NCBI GenBank assembly: GCA_030038995.1
Contig: JASHQS010000115.1
Location: forward strand, 39,826-103,825
Direction of reading: 5' to 3'
DNA length: 64,000 nucleotides
Origin: Xanthobacteraceae bacterium
Lineage (GTDB): Bacteria; Pseudomonadota; Alphaproteobacteria; Rhizobiales; Xanthobacteraceae
Numbering within the stretch: the first letter of the stretch is position 1; each line of letters begins with the position of its first letter. The notes beneath the pieces were generated by a model, which saw nothing but the letters and a program-made list of their open reading frames with translations, was not told where the DNA came from and searched no databases. Below, one piece after another: positions 34,345 through 46,300 of this stretch. The position numbers and the translations under genes were made by a program.

Positions 34345-37300
34345 TGGGGAGCGCACCCCTTAAACCGCTTTTGTTCGACCCGCAGCTGAAAGCGGAAAAG
34401 GACTATTGGATCGCGCGGCTGACCGATTGGCAAACGCAGGGAGCGTTTCGTCCGGACAACGAAGCCGACGCCGGCGCCGAAACAGCGACGCTCGAATATT
34501 CCATCGCGTCGGATCTCTACGACAAACTATCGCAGGTCACCAACGATGCGCCGCTATTGGTCTACGCAGCGCTCGTCGGTGCATTGAAAGTCTGCATGTT
34601 TCGGTACAGCGGGGTCGGACGCGTGGTCGTCGGCAGCCCAGCTCTGCGTACCTCCGAGGGGCCGCAGCCGCCGGCAAACGCATTGGCCATCGTCGATAAC
34701 GTCACCGGCGGCACAACATTTCGCCACTTGCTGCTCGACGTAAGGCAAAGCTTGGTGGAGGCCTATGCGCGCCAGCGGTATCCCTATGATCGCCTCGTAC
34801 GCGATCTCGGCATCGCCGGCCAGGATGACCGCTGCCCGTTGTTCAACGTAGCCGCCGCGCTCGATGAACTGCACGGCCCATTGGGATCGACCGCTCCCGA
34901 CCTTTCGTTCCAGTTTGCGCGCGAGGAGCGATCGCTCGGCGTGCGAGCGTGTTTTCGCGCCGGGCGGTTCGCGCCGGCTACCGTCGACCGGATCTTCGGA
35001 CATATGCTCGAGGTACTTTGTGATGGCCTCGATCATCCGGACCGTGCGATCGCCTGCCTGTCACTCCTCACCGCGAAGGAACGGCAGACGATCGCCTCCA
35101 CCAATCGGACTGCGGCATCATGGTCGACGGAGCGGTGCCTGCATGAGCTGGTCGAAGCTGCCGCGCGTCGGTTCCCGACCGCGGTTGCGGTACGATTTCC
35201 CACCGAACAAACGGGCTTCCGCAGCGGACCACAGATCACCTATGGCGAACTGGATCGGCGCGCCGACGCGCTTGCGGCCCATTTGCAGGAGCTCGGGGTC
35301 GGCCCGGAAGTTTGCGTCGCCCATTACATCTCGCCTTCGATCGAAATGATCGTCGCGGTTCTCGCCGTGCTCAAAGCGGGCGGCGCATACGTCCCGATCG
35401 ATCCCGCCTATCCGCGTGAGCGCGCCGCGTTCATGCTCGACGATTGCCGCGCGGCGGCCGTGCTGACGGACGGCGAGCTCGCAGGCAAACTGCCGCCCGG
35501 CACCGCGCGCGTCGTGCGCGTCGACGAACAGCTTGGACCGACGCCGGCCGGTCCCGCGACCGGGAAGGCGCGCGCTGACAACCTGGCCTACGTGATCTAC
35601 ACGTCCGGGACGACCGGCCGTCCCAAGGGGGTTCTGGTCCAGCACCGCGGTGCGGTCAACCTGGTCGAAGCCGCGACGCGGCTGTTCGGGGTCAGCAGAG
35701 AAAGCCGGGTTCTTCAGCAGGCATCGTTGAGCTTTGATGCTTCGGTGCTGGAAATATTTCTCGCGCTCGCTGCCGGGGCAACGCTCGTTGTTGTCGACCG
35801 TCGCGTGCTGTTGTCGCCGCTGCTGCTTGGTCGGCTGCTGCGGGAGCAGAAGGTGACGGCGATCGCGGCGACGCCGTCGTTGCTCGAATTGTTGCCGCGC
35901 GAGCAGTTTCCGGATCTTGCCGCTCTCAGCATCGGTGGCGAGCCCTGCACGGCAGAGAGCGTCAATTTTTGGTCCGCAGGACGCTGCGCTCTCAATGTCT
36001 ACGCTCCGACCGAAGCCACGGTATTCTCCACCGCGCACGAATGCCGCGGCCCGTACCTCGCGCCGCCGCCGATCGGATTGCCGATCGCGAATGCTGAAAT
36101 CCATGTGCTCGATGCCGAGCTTGCCCCGGTTCCCACCGGCGTAGCCGGTGAAGTTTACATTGGCGGTGTCGGTGTGACGCGCGGATACCTCGGTCTGCCT
36201 GCATTGACCGCCGAGCGTTTCGTGCCGGATCCGTTTTCCGGGCGCGTCGGAGCGCGGCTGTATCGCACCGGTGATCTGGCGCGCCGCGACACAACCGGCG
36301 CGCTCGAGTTTGCCGGTCGAGTTGACGACCAGGTCAAGCTGCGGGGCTTTCGCATCGAGCTTGGCGAGATCGACGCGACCTTGGCCCGGCATCCGCTGGT
36401 AGGCGACGCCGTGACCATGTTGTTCGAAGACAAGCCGGGCAACAAGCGGCTCGTCAGTTACGTGGTGGCCGGCGACAGTTCTGATGAGACGCCGCTGGAA
36501 AAGGCGGAGCTTGACGCGGCACACCTGGCTCATTGGCAGATCCTCTATGACGAGACCTATGCCAACGCGCAATCGGCGGATCCGCGCTTCGACATCAGCG
36601 GCTGGAACAGCAGCTACACGGGCCAGCCGCTCGCCGGGCACGACATGCGCGAGTGGCTTGACGACACGGTGGGGCAAATCTCGATTGTCGCGCCGTTTGC
36701 CAGGGTGCTCGATATCGGCTGCGGCTCCGGCCTGGTGCTGTTTCGATTGGCTCCTCGCTGTGAGGAATATGTAGCCACGGATTTTTCGCCAATTGCCGTC
36801 GAGCGGCTGGAACGGGAACTGCGGCGGCCCGGACGCGAACTCAACAACGTCTCGGTCCTTCACCGCATGGCCGACGATTTCGGCGGCATCCTGCGCCGCA
36901 GCTTTGACGTGGTGATTCTCAACTCCGTGGTGCAGTATTTTCCGTCGGTTGATTATCTGATCCGCACGCTTGGCGGCGCGCTCGAAGCGACGCGCGCAGG
37001 CGGCGTGATTTTCCTCGGCGACGTTCGCAGCCGGCCATTGCTTGAGGCGTTGCACAGCTCGGTGCAGTTCCATAAAGCGCCGGCGGCCCTGCGCGCCGAC
37101 GAATTGCGCTCACGCATCGCCGCGGCGGTGCAGCGCGAAGAGGAATTGGTCCTCGACCCCGCGTTCTTCCACGCGCTGGCCGCCCAATTCGACCGTATCA
37201 GCCACGTCGAGATCCTGCTCAAACATGGCCGGCATCACAATGAGCTCAACCGCTTCCGCTACCAGGTCATGCTGCATGTCGAATCGGAACGAGCAGCGGC

Positions 37301-40300
37301 CGCTGCGGCCGCCGCGGCTGCGCGCAACTGGCGCAGCGCCGGGCTTTCGCTCGCTTGTCTCGAATCCGAACTTTCAGACGCCAGGCCGGACTGCCTGGCG
37401 CTCGCGGATGTGCCCAACGCGCGCCTGTCGCTCGAACGACACCTGCGGGGCCTGCTGCTGAGCCGTGAAAAGTCCTGCATCGTCGGCGAACTGAGGACGT
37501 CGCTCACCGCGGTCGAGCGCGACGGCGTCGACCCGCAGGACCTGGTCGATCTCGGGAAACGGCTCGGCTACGACGTGAGGCTTGGCTGGTGCGACCACGA
37601 CGCCGACGGCGCTTTCGACGTCGTGTTTTGGCGGCACCAGCTCGGCGCTCCGCCGCTGCTGCTTCCATATTTTCGCCCGCCCGCTGCTCGCGGCGGCGCT
37701 GCCGCCGATTACGCCAACGATCCGGCACGAGCGCAAGCGTCCTACGGCCTGCCCGCTCAGCTGCGGAGCTTTCTGCAGGAAAAGCTACCGGCCGCAATGG
37801 TGCCGTCGGAGTTCATCGAACTGTCAGCGCTGCCGCGCACGCCGCATGGCAAAGTCGATCGACGCGCGCTGCCGCGACCCGGCAAGGATCGCCGCGGTCT
37901 CGGCTCGGAATATGTGGCGCCGGTCAGCTCGACACAGCGCGCAATCGTCGAGATCTGGAAGGAGGTGCTCGGAATCGAACAGATCGGCATCCGCGACAAC
38001 TTCTTCGATCTCGGGGGGCACTCGCTGTTAATGGTTCGCGTCCACAGCATGCTGCGCGAGCAATTCGGCGCGGCGGTCGCGCTGGTCGATCTGTTCAGCC
38101 ATCCGACAATCGAAGCGCTCGCTCGTCATATCCATCAGGAGCCGCGTGTCGAGACCCGGTCCGAACCGCCGCACCAGCCGGCGGTTCGCTCCGGCGACAT
38201 TGCCGTCATCGGCATGGCATGCCGCTTTCCGGGCGCACGCAATCTGGAACAATTTTGGGAGCTCCTGCGCGACGGACGCGAGGCGATCAAGTGCTTCTCC
38301 GATGCCGAACTGGAGGCCTCGGGCATTGGGCCGGAGGTTTATGCGAATTCGGCGTATGTCCGCGCCGGCGGAGTGATCGACGGCATCGATTTATTCGACG
38401 CCAATTTTTTCGGTTACAGCGCGCGTGAAGCGCAGATGATGGATCCGCAGCAGCGGATTTTCCTTGAAGGGGCCTGGGAGCTCCTCGAGCGCGCCGGTTA
38501 TGATTCCGAGCGTTCGCCCGGCAAGATTGCGGTCTTCGCCGGTCTTGGAATGAACACGTATTTTCTTCATAACCTTCTTTCGAATCGCCCCCTTCTCGAG
38601 CAGATGGGCGCATTCCAGACGATGCTCGGCAATTCCGCCGATCTTCTCGCGACACGGGTGTCGTATCAGCTCAACCTCAAAGGCCCGAGCGTCAACGTCC
38701 AGACCGGTTGCTCGACTTCGCTGGTAGCGGTTCATTTCGCCTGCCAGAGCCTGCAGCGGCATGAGTGCGACATGGCGCTGGCGGGCGGCGTTGCGCTGCT
38801 CATTCCTCAGGAACAGGGCTATCTCTATGCCGAGGGCGGCGTGTGCTCCGCCGACGGCCATTGTCGTCCCTTTGATGCTCGGGCAACCGGCACGGTCCCA
38901 GGCCGCGGCATGGGCATCGTGGCGCTCAAGCGGCTCGCGGACGCGATCGCCGATGCAGACACCATCTATGCCGTCGTCAAGGGCTCGGCCATTAACAACG
39001 ACGGCGCCGACAAGGTTGGCTATACGGCGCCGAGCGTCGAAGGGCAGCGGCAGGCGATCAGCGCCGCGATAGCGGCCGCCGAAGTGCACCCCGAAACCAT
39101 TTCGTTTGTCGAGGCCCATGGCACGGCGACGGTCATGGGCGATCCGATCGAAATGGCGGCGCTGAACGAGGCTTATCGTGCGCACACTGCGGCGACCCAA
39201 TTTTGCGCTATCGGCTCGTTGAAGGCGAACATCGGTCATCCCGACATGGCGTCGGGCATCGCCGGCTTCATCAAGGCGGTGTTGTCAATCTGGCATGCGC
39301 AGTTGCCGCCAAGCCTTCACTTCGAGCAGCCCAATCCGAATATCGATTTCGAACACAGTCCGTTTTACGTAAACACCACATGTCTGCCTTGGACCGCTTC
39401 GCCGCGCCGCGCCGCGGTCAACGCGCTCGGAATCGGCGGAACCAACGCCCACGTGATACTTGAGGAGGCCCCCCGCCGCGAGGCATCAGGCCCGTCGCGG
39501 CCGTGGCAGCTCCTCCCGCTCAGCGCCAAGACGGCGAGCGCGCTGGAGCTCACGAGCCGCAACATTGCCGGTTACCTGCGCGAGCATCCGGAAGTCCCAC
39601 TCGCCGACATCGCCCATACCCTGCGGCTTGGACGGCGCACCTTCAAGCATCGCCGCATGATCGTGTGTCGCGACGCCGCTGACGCGCTGGCGCAGCTCGA
39701 TGGCGGCGGCGCGTCATCGCAGCACGAAACCCGCAACCGCGCCGTGACCTTTCTGTTTCCCGGCCAGGGGACGCAGCATGTCGGCATGGCAAAGGAGTTG
39801 TACGAGACGGAAGAAGTCTTCCGCGCGGCACTCGATCGTTGCGCCGAGCTCGCTCGACCGTTGTTGAATGAGGACATCCGACAGCTTCTCTATCCGGGCG
39901 CGGCAGCCGATGCCGTCGCGGAGGCACGCTTGCAGCGCACGGCGTTCGCGCAGCCGGCGCTGTTCGCGGTCGAATATGCCTTGGCGCAGCTATGGATGGC
40001 GTGGGGCATCGCGCCAAGTCAGGCCGTCGGCCATAGCGTTGGTGAATTCGTGGCCGCCTGTATCGCCGAAGTTCTCACGCTGCCCGACGCGGTCGCGCTG
40101 GTGGTCGCGCGCGGCCGGCTGATGCAGAGCTTGCCGCCCGGCGGCATGTTGGCCCTTCCATTGGCGGAAGGAGAAACGCGCGCACTAATCGGCGATCGAC
40201 TCTCGATTGCCGCCGTCAACGCTGCGGATCAATGCATCGTCTCCGGCGAAACTGATGCCCTGGAAGCGCTGGAGCGCGCGCTGCGCGAGCGCAACGTGCA

Positions 40301-43300
40301 AAGCCGCCGGCTCGCAGTGTCGCACGCGTTCCACTCTTACATGGTGGACCGGATCCTGCCGGATTTCCGCCGCGCGGTTCAGGCCGTCAAGCTCGCTCCA
40401 CCGCGGCGACCGTTCATTTCCGGCCTCACTGGACGCGCCATTACTGCCGCCGAGGCGGTCGACTGCGAATACTGGGTGCAGCACCTGCGAGAACCAGTCC
40501 GGTTCCATAGCGCGCTCGACACCATATTGACGGACCCGGACGCTGTTCTTCTTGAAGTTGGCCCCGGGCAGACCCTCACCGGCCTCGCCAAGCGCCATGC
40601 CAAGTGCGTTGCTTCCCACGTCGCGTGTGCGACCCTGCCGCGGGCCGGCGTGGCGGCCGATTCGGCGCGGGAACCGATCGTTGCGCTAGGCCGGCTATGG
40701 CTGGCGGGTTTGCAGCCGGACTTCTCAGCTTTTGCTGCAGGCGAGCGGCGCGTGAGGGTGCCGCTGCCGACATATCCGTTCGAGCGCAAGCGTTACTGGT
40801 TGGACGTGACGGGAGGCGTGGCCGACTCCAACACCGTTGCCCGGCAAGCGCCGGGCGATCTCCTTGTTTGCGACTCTTGGCAGCAGCGCGACTTGGCGGC
40901 CCATGTGCCGGCAATGCGCCGATGGCTGATCGTTGGCGCCGAGTCCGGTCGTGGCGCTGCGCTCGCGACGCGCTTGACGCGTGACGGGCACAGCACAACG
41001 CTGGCGGAAGCGCACGCATCCTTCGCGACCGTCAAGCCTGGACATTTTGCCCTGCCGATCACCAGTTGCGCAGAATGGCGCAAGCTGTGGGGGGCTCTGG
41101 AAGAAAACTTTCCGCAACACATCGTTTACCTCGCCGACCCGGAGACTGTCTCGCTCGAAGGTCTGGTCACTATGGCGAGCAGCCTGAAGGAGGGCTGCCG
41201 GCAGGCCAACATGCCGGAACTCATCGTGGTCGGCAGTGGCCTGGAAGCGGTAATCAGTGATGAGATCGTACACCCGGCGGCCGCGGCCCTCGCCGGCGCC
41301 GCCGCAATCCACCCGGGTCGGCACCGAATTATCGACCTCGGTAACCGCGCGCGCATCGGAAAGGGGCAGTGGGCGCTCGATCAGCTTGTGGCCGAACTGA
41401 CCGATGATGCGGACCACGCGCGGGTCGCTTTCCGCGGCAGACAGCGTTGGGTCGCCGAGGACCGTGTCGCACCCGTCCCGGCTGCGCTGGCAAATGACGG
41501 AACCGGCGGAACCGTGCTCCTGATAGGCGATTTATCGGGGCCCGCTTGGTGGTTCGCGCGCAGCCGTTGCACGCAAGTGCCATCCCGCCTGGTGCTCGTC
41601 AGCGAGCAATCCTTTCCGCCGCCCGCCGAAACGGACGCCGCGCCGGAGCGGCCCGATGCACCCGTGGCCCGCGCCCTTGCGCGCATCCGCGATCTCACTC
41701 GCCTCGGCTGCGAGGTGACCGTACGGAACGACCTGCCGGACGAACATTTGGATCGGACATTGGCGGAAGCTGAACCACTCGCCGGTGTCGTCGTGACGGT
41801 TGCGCCGCCTGCCGAGATCAACGATGCGATCGGTTGCTGCACCTACATCGCAGGCGCGCTTGCGCGAATGGAGGCGATCGCCGACGCCATCGGCGATCGC
41901 CAGATCGGCTATTGCCTTTGGCAAATCGCCCTGCCGCGCCGCGACGACGGACTGACTTGCGCTGCCGGTTTGGGCGTCGCCGCGGCAATGGAGCGAGTGG
42001 TTCAGTTGCGAGGCCAAAGCAGCGATGTGCCTTGGACCGCCGTCACTTTCCTCGACTGGCATGACACCGAAGAGGACGGCCCGCTGCTGCTGGCTGCCGC
42101 CGGAGAGCAAGTACGTGGCGTGGCCGAGATCGACGAGATCTATCGCCGCGCGCTGGCGCCGCACGGCGTCGCCGCGATGCGCGTGATCACTTCCGCGGCT
42201 CAGGCCGAACCGGCGCCGGTGCCGGCGGGCGAGGCGGCGCCGCCGTTGCACGAGCGGCCGGACGGATTTCCGGCATACGCGGCGCCGCGAACGGCCTTGG
42301 AGCAAAAGGTCGCGACGCTGTGGTCGGAATATCTCGGCTTCGCCAAGATCGGAATCGAGGACAATTTCTTCGATCTCGGCGGCCATTCGCTGCTCGCCAG
42401 CCAGATCGCGGCGCGCCTGCGCGAGGATCTCGGGGTGCAGTTGTCGGTACGCACGCTGTTCGAGAACGCAACGATCCGAACGCTGGTCGAAAAGCTGGAC
42501 AGCGTCGGCCCGGCGGCCGGCGAAGCGCCGAGCCTCATTCCGCGCGCGCCACGCGACCAGCGGCTGCCGCTCTCGTTTGCACAACAGCGGATGTGGTTCT
42601 TCGAGCAGATCGAGCCGGGGAGCGCGGCCTACACCGTGCCGGGATGCCTCCGGCTGCAGACCGACGTCAACATCGCGGCACTCGGGGGCGCGCTCAACGC
42701 GATCGTCCGCCGCCACGAGATTCTGCGCACGACCTTCGAGGTCGTCGACGGGCAGACCGTCCAGGTCATCGCCGCAAATCTCGAACTGCCATTGCCCGTC
42801 GTGGATCTGACGATGCTGCCGGCCGCAGAGCGCGAAGCGCGCATGCGCGAAATCGTGCTGGCCGAGACTCGGCGTCCGTTCCGGCTCGATGTCGGTCCGC
42901 TGCTGCGCGCCACCCTGATCTGCTGTGGGCCGAAGGATTACGTGCTGCAGATATCGATGCACCACATCGTCTCGGACGGATGGTCTCTGGGCGTATTCAT
43001 TCACGAACTCGGGGTGCTGTACGATGCGCTGTGCGCCGGCCGGCCGTCGTCGCTGCTCGATCTGCCGGTTCAGTACGCCGATTTCGCCTGTTGGCAGCGC
43101 AATTGGCTCGTCGGCGACACCCTGAACGTACAGCTCGACTACTGGAAGAAGCAGCTTGCCAATCTGCCGGCCCCCAGCGATCTGCCGGTCGCCAAGCCGC
43201 GTCCGGCAGTGCAGACCTATGAGGGCGCGACGAATTCGTTCGTCATTCCCAATGCAGCCGAGAGCGGATTGCCGGCGTTGCTCCGCCTTGCACAAACCGA

Positions 43301-46300
43301 GGGCGCTACGCCTTTCATGGCGCTGCTCGGCGTTTATGCGGCGCTGCTTGGTCGCTACGCACGGATCGACGATGTCGTCATCGGGTCGCCGATTGCCAAC
43401 CGCAACCGCACCGAACTGAGCGGCCTGATCGGCTATTTCGCCAACACGCTCGCCCTTCGCGTCGACCTATCCGGCAATCCCAGCTTCCGGCACCTGTTGC
43501 AGCGCGTGCGCGAGTGCGCCCTCGGGGCCTACGCCCACCAGGACCTGCCGTTCGAGAAACTCGTCGAGGAATTGCGCGTCGAGCGCGACCTCAGTCGTTC
43601 GCCGCTTTTTCAGACGATGCTGATCCTGCAGAACGCGCCCTTGGCCGCAGCCGACCTTGAGGGCCTCAAGATCACCGGCGTCGAGATCGACAAAGGCACG
43701 GCGCAATTCGATCTGACCTGGTACTTCAGCGAGATTGATTCCGGGCTGGCGTGCACGCTCGAATACAACACCGACCTGTTCACCGCCGCCACGATCGAGC
43801 AGTTGGTCGGCCACTTCCGAAGTCTTCTGGCCGAGCTCGCGGCGGCGCCGGACCTTCCGCTGTCGCGCCACCGCATGCTCGCCGAGCAAGAGCTGCACCG
43901 GATTGCGGCCTGGAGCGCGTCCGAGCACGTCGTCGTCGACAACGACATCGCGGTGCACGCGCGGATCGAGGCACAAGCTGCGCGCACGCCCGACACCGTT
44001 GCGATTACCAACGCAGAAGCGTCCTGGAGCTATCGGGATCTCGATCGCCGCGCGAATCAATTGGCGCGGCGGCTGAGATCCTGCGGCGTCGGGCCGGAGA
44101 CGCGCGTCGCGGTCTGTCTGCGCCGGTCGCCGGAACTCGTCGCGGCGCTTCTGGGCGTGCTCAAGGCCCAGGGTGCTTTCGTTCCCATTGACCGCGACTA
44201 TCCGCTCGATCGCACGAATCTTATCCTCGACGACGCTCGCGTTTCCGTCGTGCTGACCGACACGGGCTTCGGCGCGCGGTTGCGCACGGATGCGACAATC
44301 ATCGATCTGGACGGCGAGCGTGCGCACCTGAACGAGCAGCCGGGCGAGGCTCTTGCATTGGCCGTCCATCCCCGCCAATTGGCCTACTGTCTCTACACGT
44401 CCGGGTCGACCGGGCGGCCGAAAGGCGTCGCCATCGAGCATCGCAGCCTGGCCGCGCTCATGTCATGGGCGGATCTGGCTTTCGACCGCAAGACGCTATC
44501 GGCGGTTCTTTGCTCTACCTCGATCTGTTTTGACGTCGCGCTTTTCGAGATGTTCGCGCCGCTGTGCGTCGGCGGCCGGCTGGTCCTCGTAGAAAACATT
44601 TTGGCGCTAGCCACGCTGCCGCAGTCCACGCAAGTAAGCCTCATCAGCGGCGTACCGTCGGCGGTCGCCGAGGTCGTCCGTGCCGGCCGGATTCCGTACT
44701 CGGTTGCCGCCGTCAATCTTGCGGGCGAAGCTTTGCCGGTATCCCTCGTCAACGACCTCTACCGCCTGCCCCACATCCAGGCGGTTCGCAATCTCTATGG
44801 TCCGACCGAAGATACGGTCTATTCGACCGCGGCACTGCTGAGCGTCGGCGAAAACCATATCGGCCGACCCATTGCCGGCACCCGGGTCCACGTGCTCGAT
44901 CGCGAGCTGCAACCTGTGCCGCCGGGGGTGCCTGGCGAGCTTTATCTTGCCGGCAAAGGTTTGGCGCGCGGCTATCTCGATCGGCCGGGGATCACGGCCG
45001 ACCAGTTCGTGCCCGACCCGTTCGGCTCGCCGGGCGCGCGGCTCTACCATACCGGGGACGTGGTTCGCTTTCGCGATGAGGGCTCGCTCGAATTCATCGG
45101 CCGTGTTGATTACCAGGTCAAAATCCGTGGCGTCCGCATCGAATTGGGCGAAATCGAAGCCGCTCTGGCCGCGGAACGGGACATCCAGGAGGCCGCGGTC
45201 GTCGCGCGCGCTGCAGCAAATGACGATCGGGAGCTGGTGGCGTTTATCGTTCCCTCCCATCGCGGCGCTCGTGCCGACGATGCAGAGGATCGCGTGGAAT
45301 ATTGGCGCGCCGTCTGGGACGACGCCTTTACGGCGAGCGCACACGCCGCCGATGCTGTCGGCTGGACCAGCGCAGTCACCGGTAAGCCGTTCTCATCCGA
45401 AGAAATGCGTGAATTCTTTTCCGAAGCGGGAACGCGAATGCGTTCCCTGCCGCATCAATCGGTGCTCGAACTGGGCTGCGGAAACGGTCTGGTGTTCGAT
45501 CAGTTCGCTGGAACTTGCCGCCGCTATGTTGGCACCGACATTTCCGAGCAAGCTCTGGTCCAGTTTCGCCGCCGCGCCGACGGCAGGCGAGCGGACTGTG
45601 AGATCGAGCTGCGGCGGATGCCGGCCCACTCGATCGGCCAGATTGAAGCCGAACCGTTCGACCTGGTCATCGCCCATTCGGTGGCGCAATATTGGCCGGA
45701 TGTCGATTACCTCCTGGAGGTGATCGCGGGCGCGTTGAAGCTGTTGAAGCCGGATGGCCACTTATTCCTGGGCGATCTGCGCAGTCGCGCACTCCAGCCG
45801 GCACTTTACGCGTCGACCGAATTGGCGCACGCCTCCGATCAGCTCACAGTTGTTGAATTTGCCCGCCGCAGGGACCTGCGCGCGCTGCGTGAAGAGGAGC
45901 TGTGCATCGATCCGCAGCTGTTTGTCGAACTGCAGGCGCGGACAAAGGGCATCGCTGCGGTGCAGATCCAACTCAAGCCCGGGCGCGCGCGCAACGAACT
46001 GACCAAATTCCGCTATGATGTGGTCCTTCGCGCCGGGACCGATAAATCGGCTCCGTCGCCGGTCGAGTGGCTGGATGGCATCGGTCATCAGCTTGGAATC
46101 CAGAACATCGAATCTTTATTGCGCGAACGCAGCGGCGCTGTCGGACTGCGCGACCTCGCCGACGCGCGGCTTGCCGGCGAGCGAGACCTGTTGGCGCGAG
46201 TTGCCGATCCGCGGCTGGCGACCGTGGGCGAACTGCGCGCCTGCCTGGACGGGAATGCATCGCCGGGAATCGATCCCGCCGACTTGTGGGAGCTCGGTCG

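Noticed and set aside
35118-37073. 651-residue minus-strand ORF
   Set aside because: Opposite-strand shadow of the first A-nMT region of the giant NRPS-PKS. High GC keeps antisense frames open.
41532-43295. 587-residue minus-strand ORF
   Set aside because: Shadow of the KR0-T-C region of the giant gene; no conserved motif.
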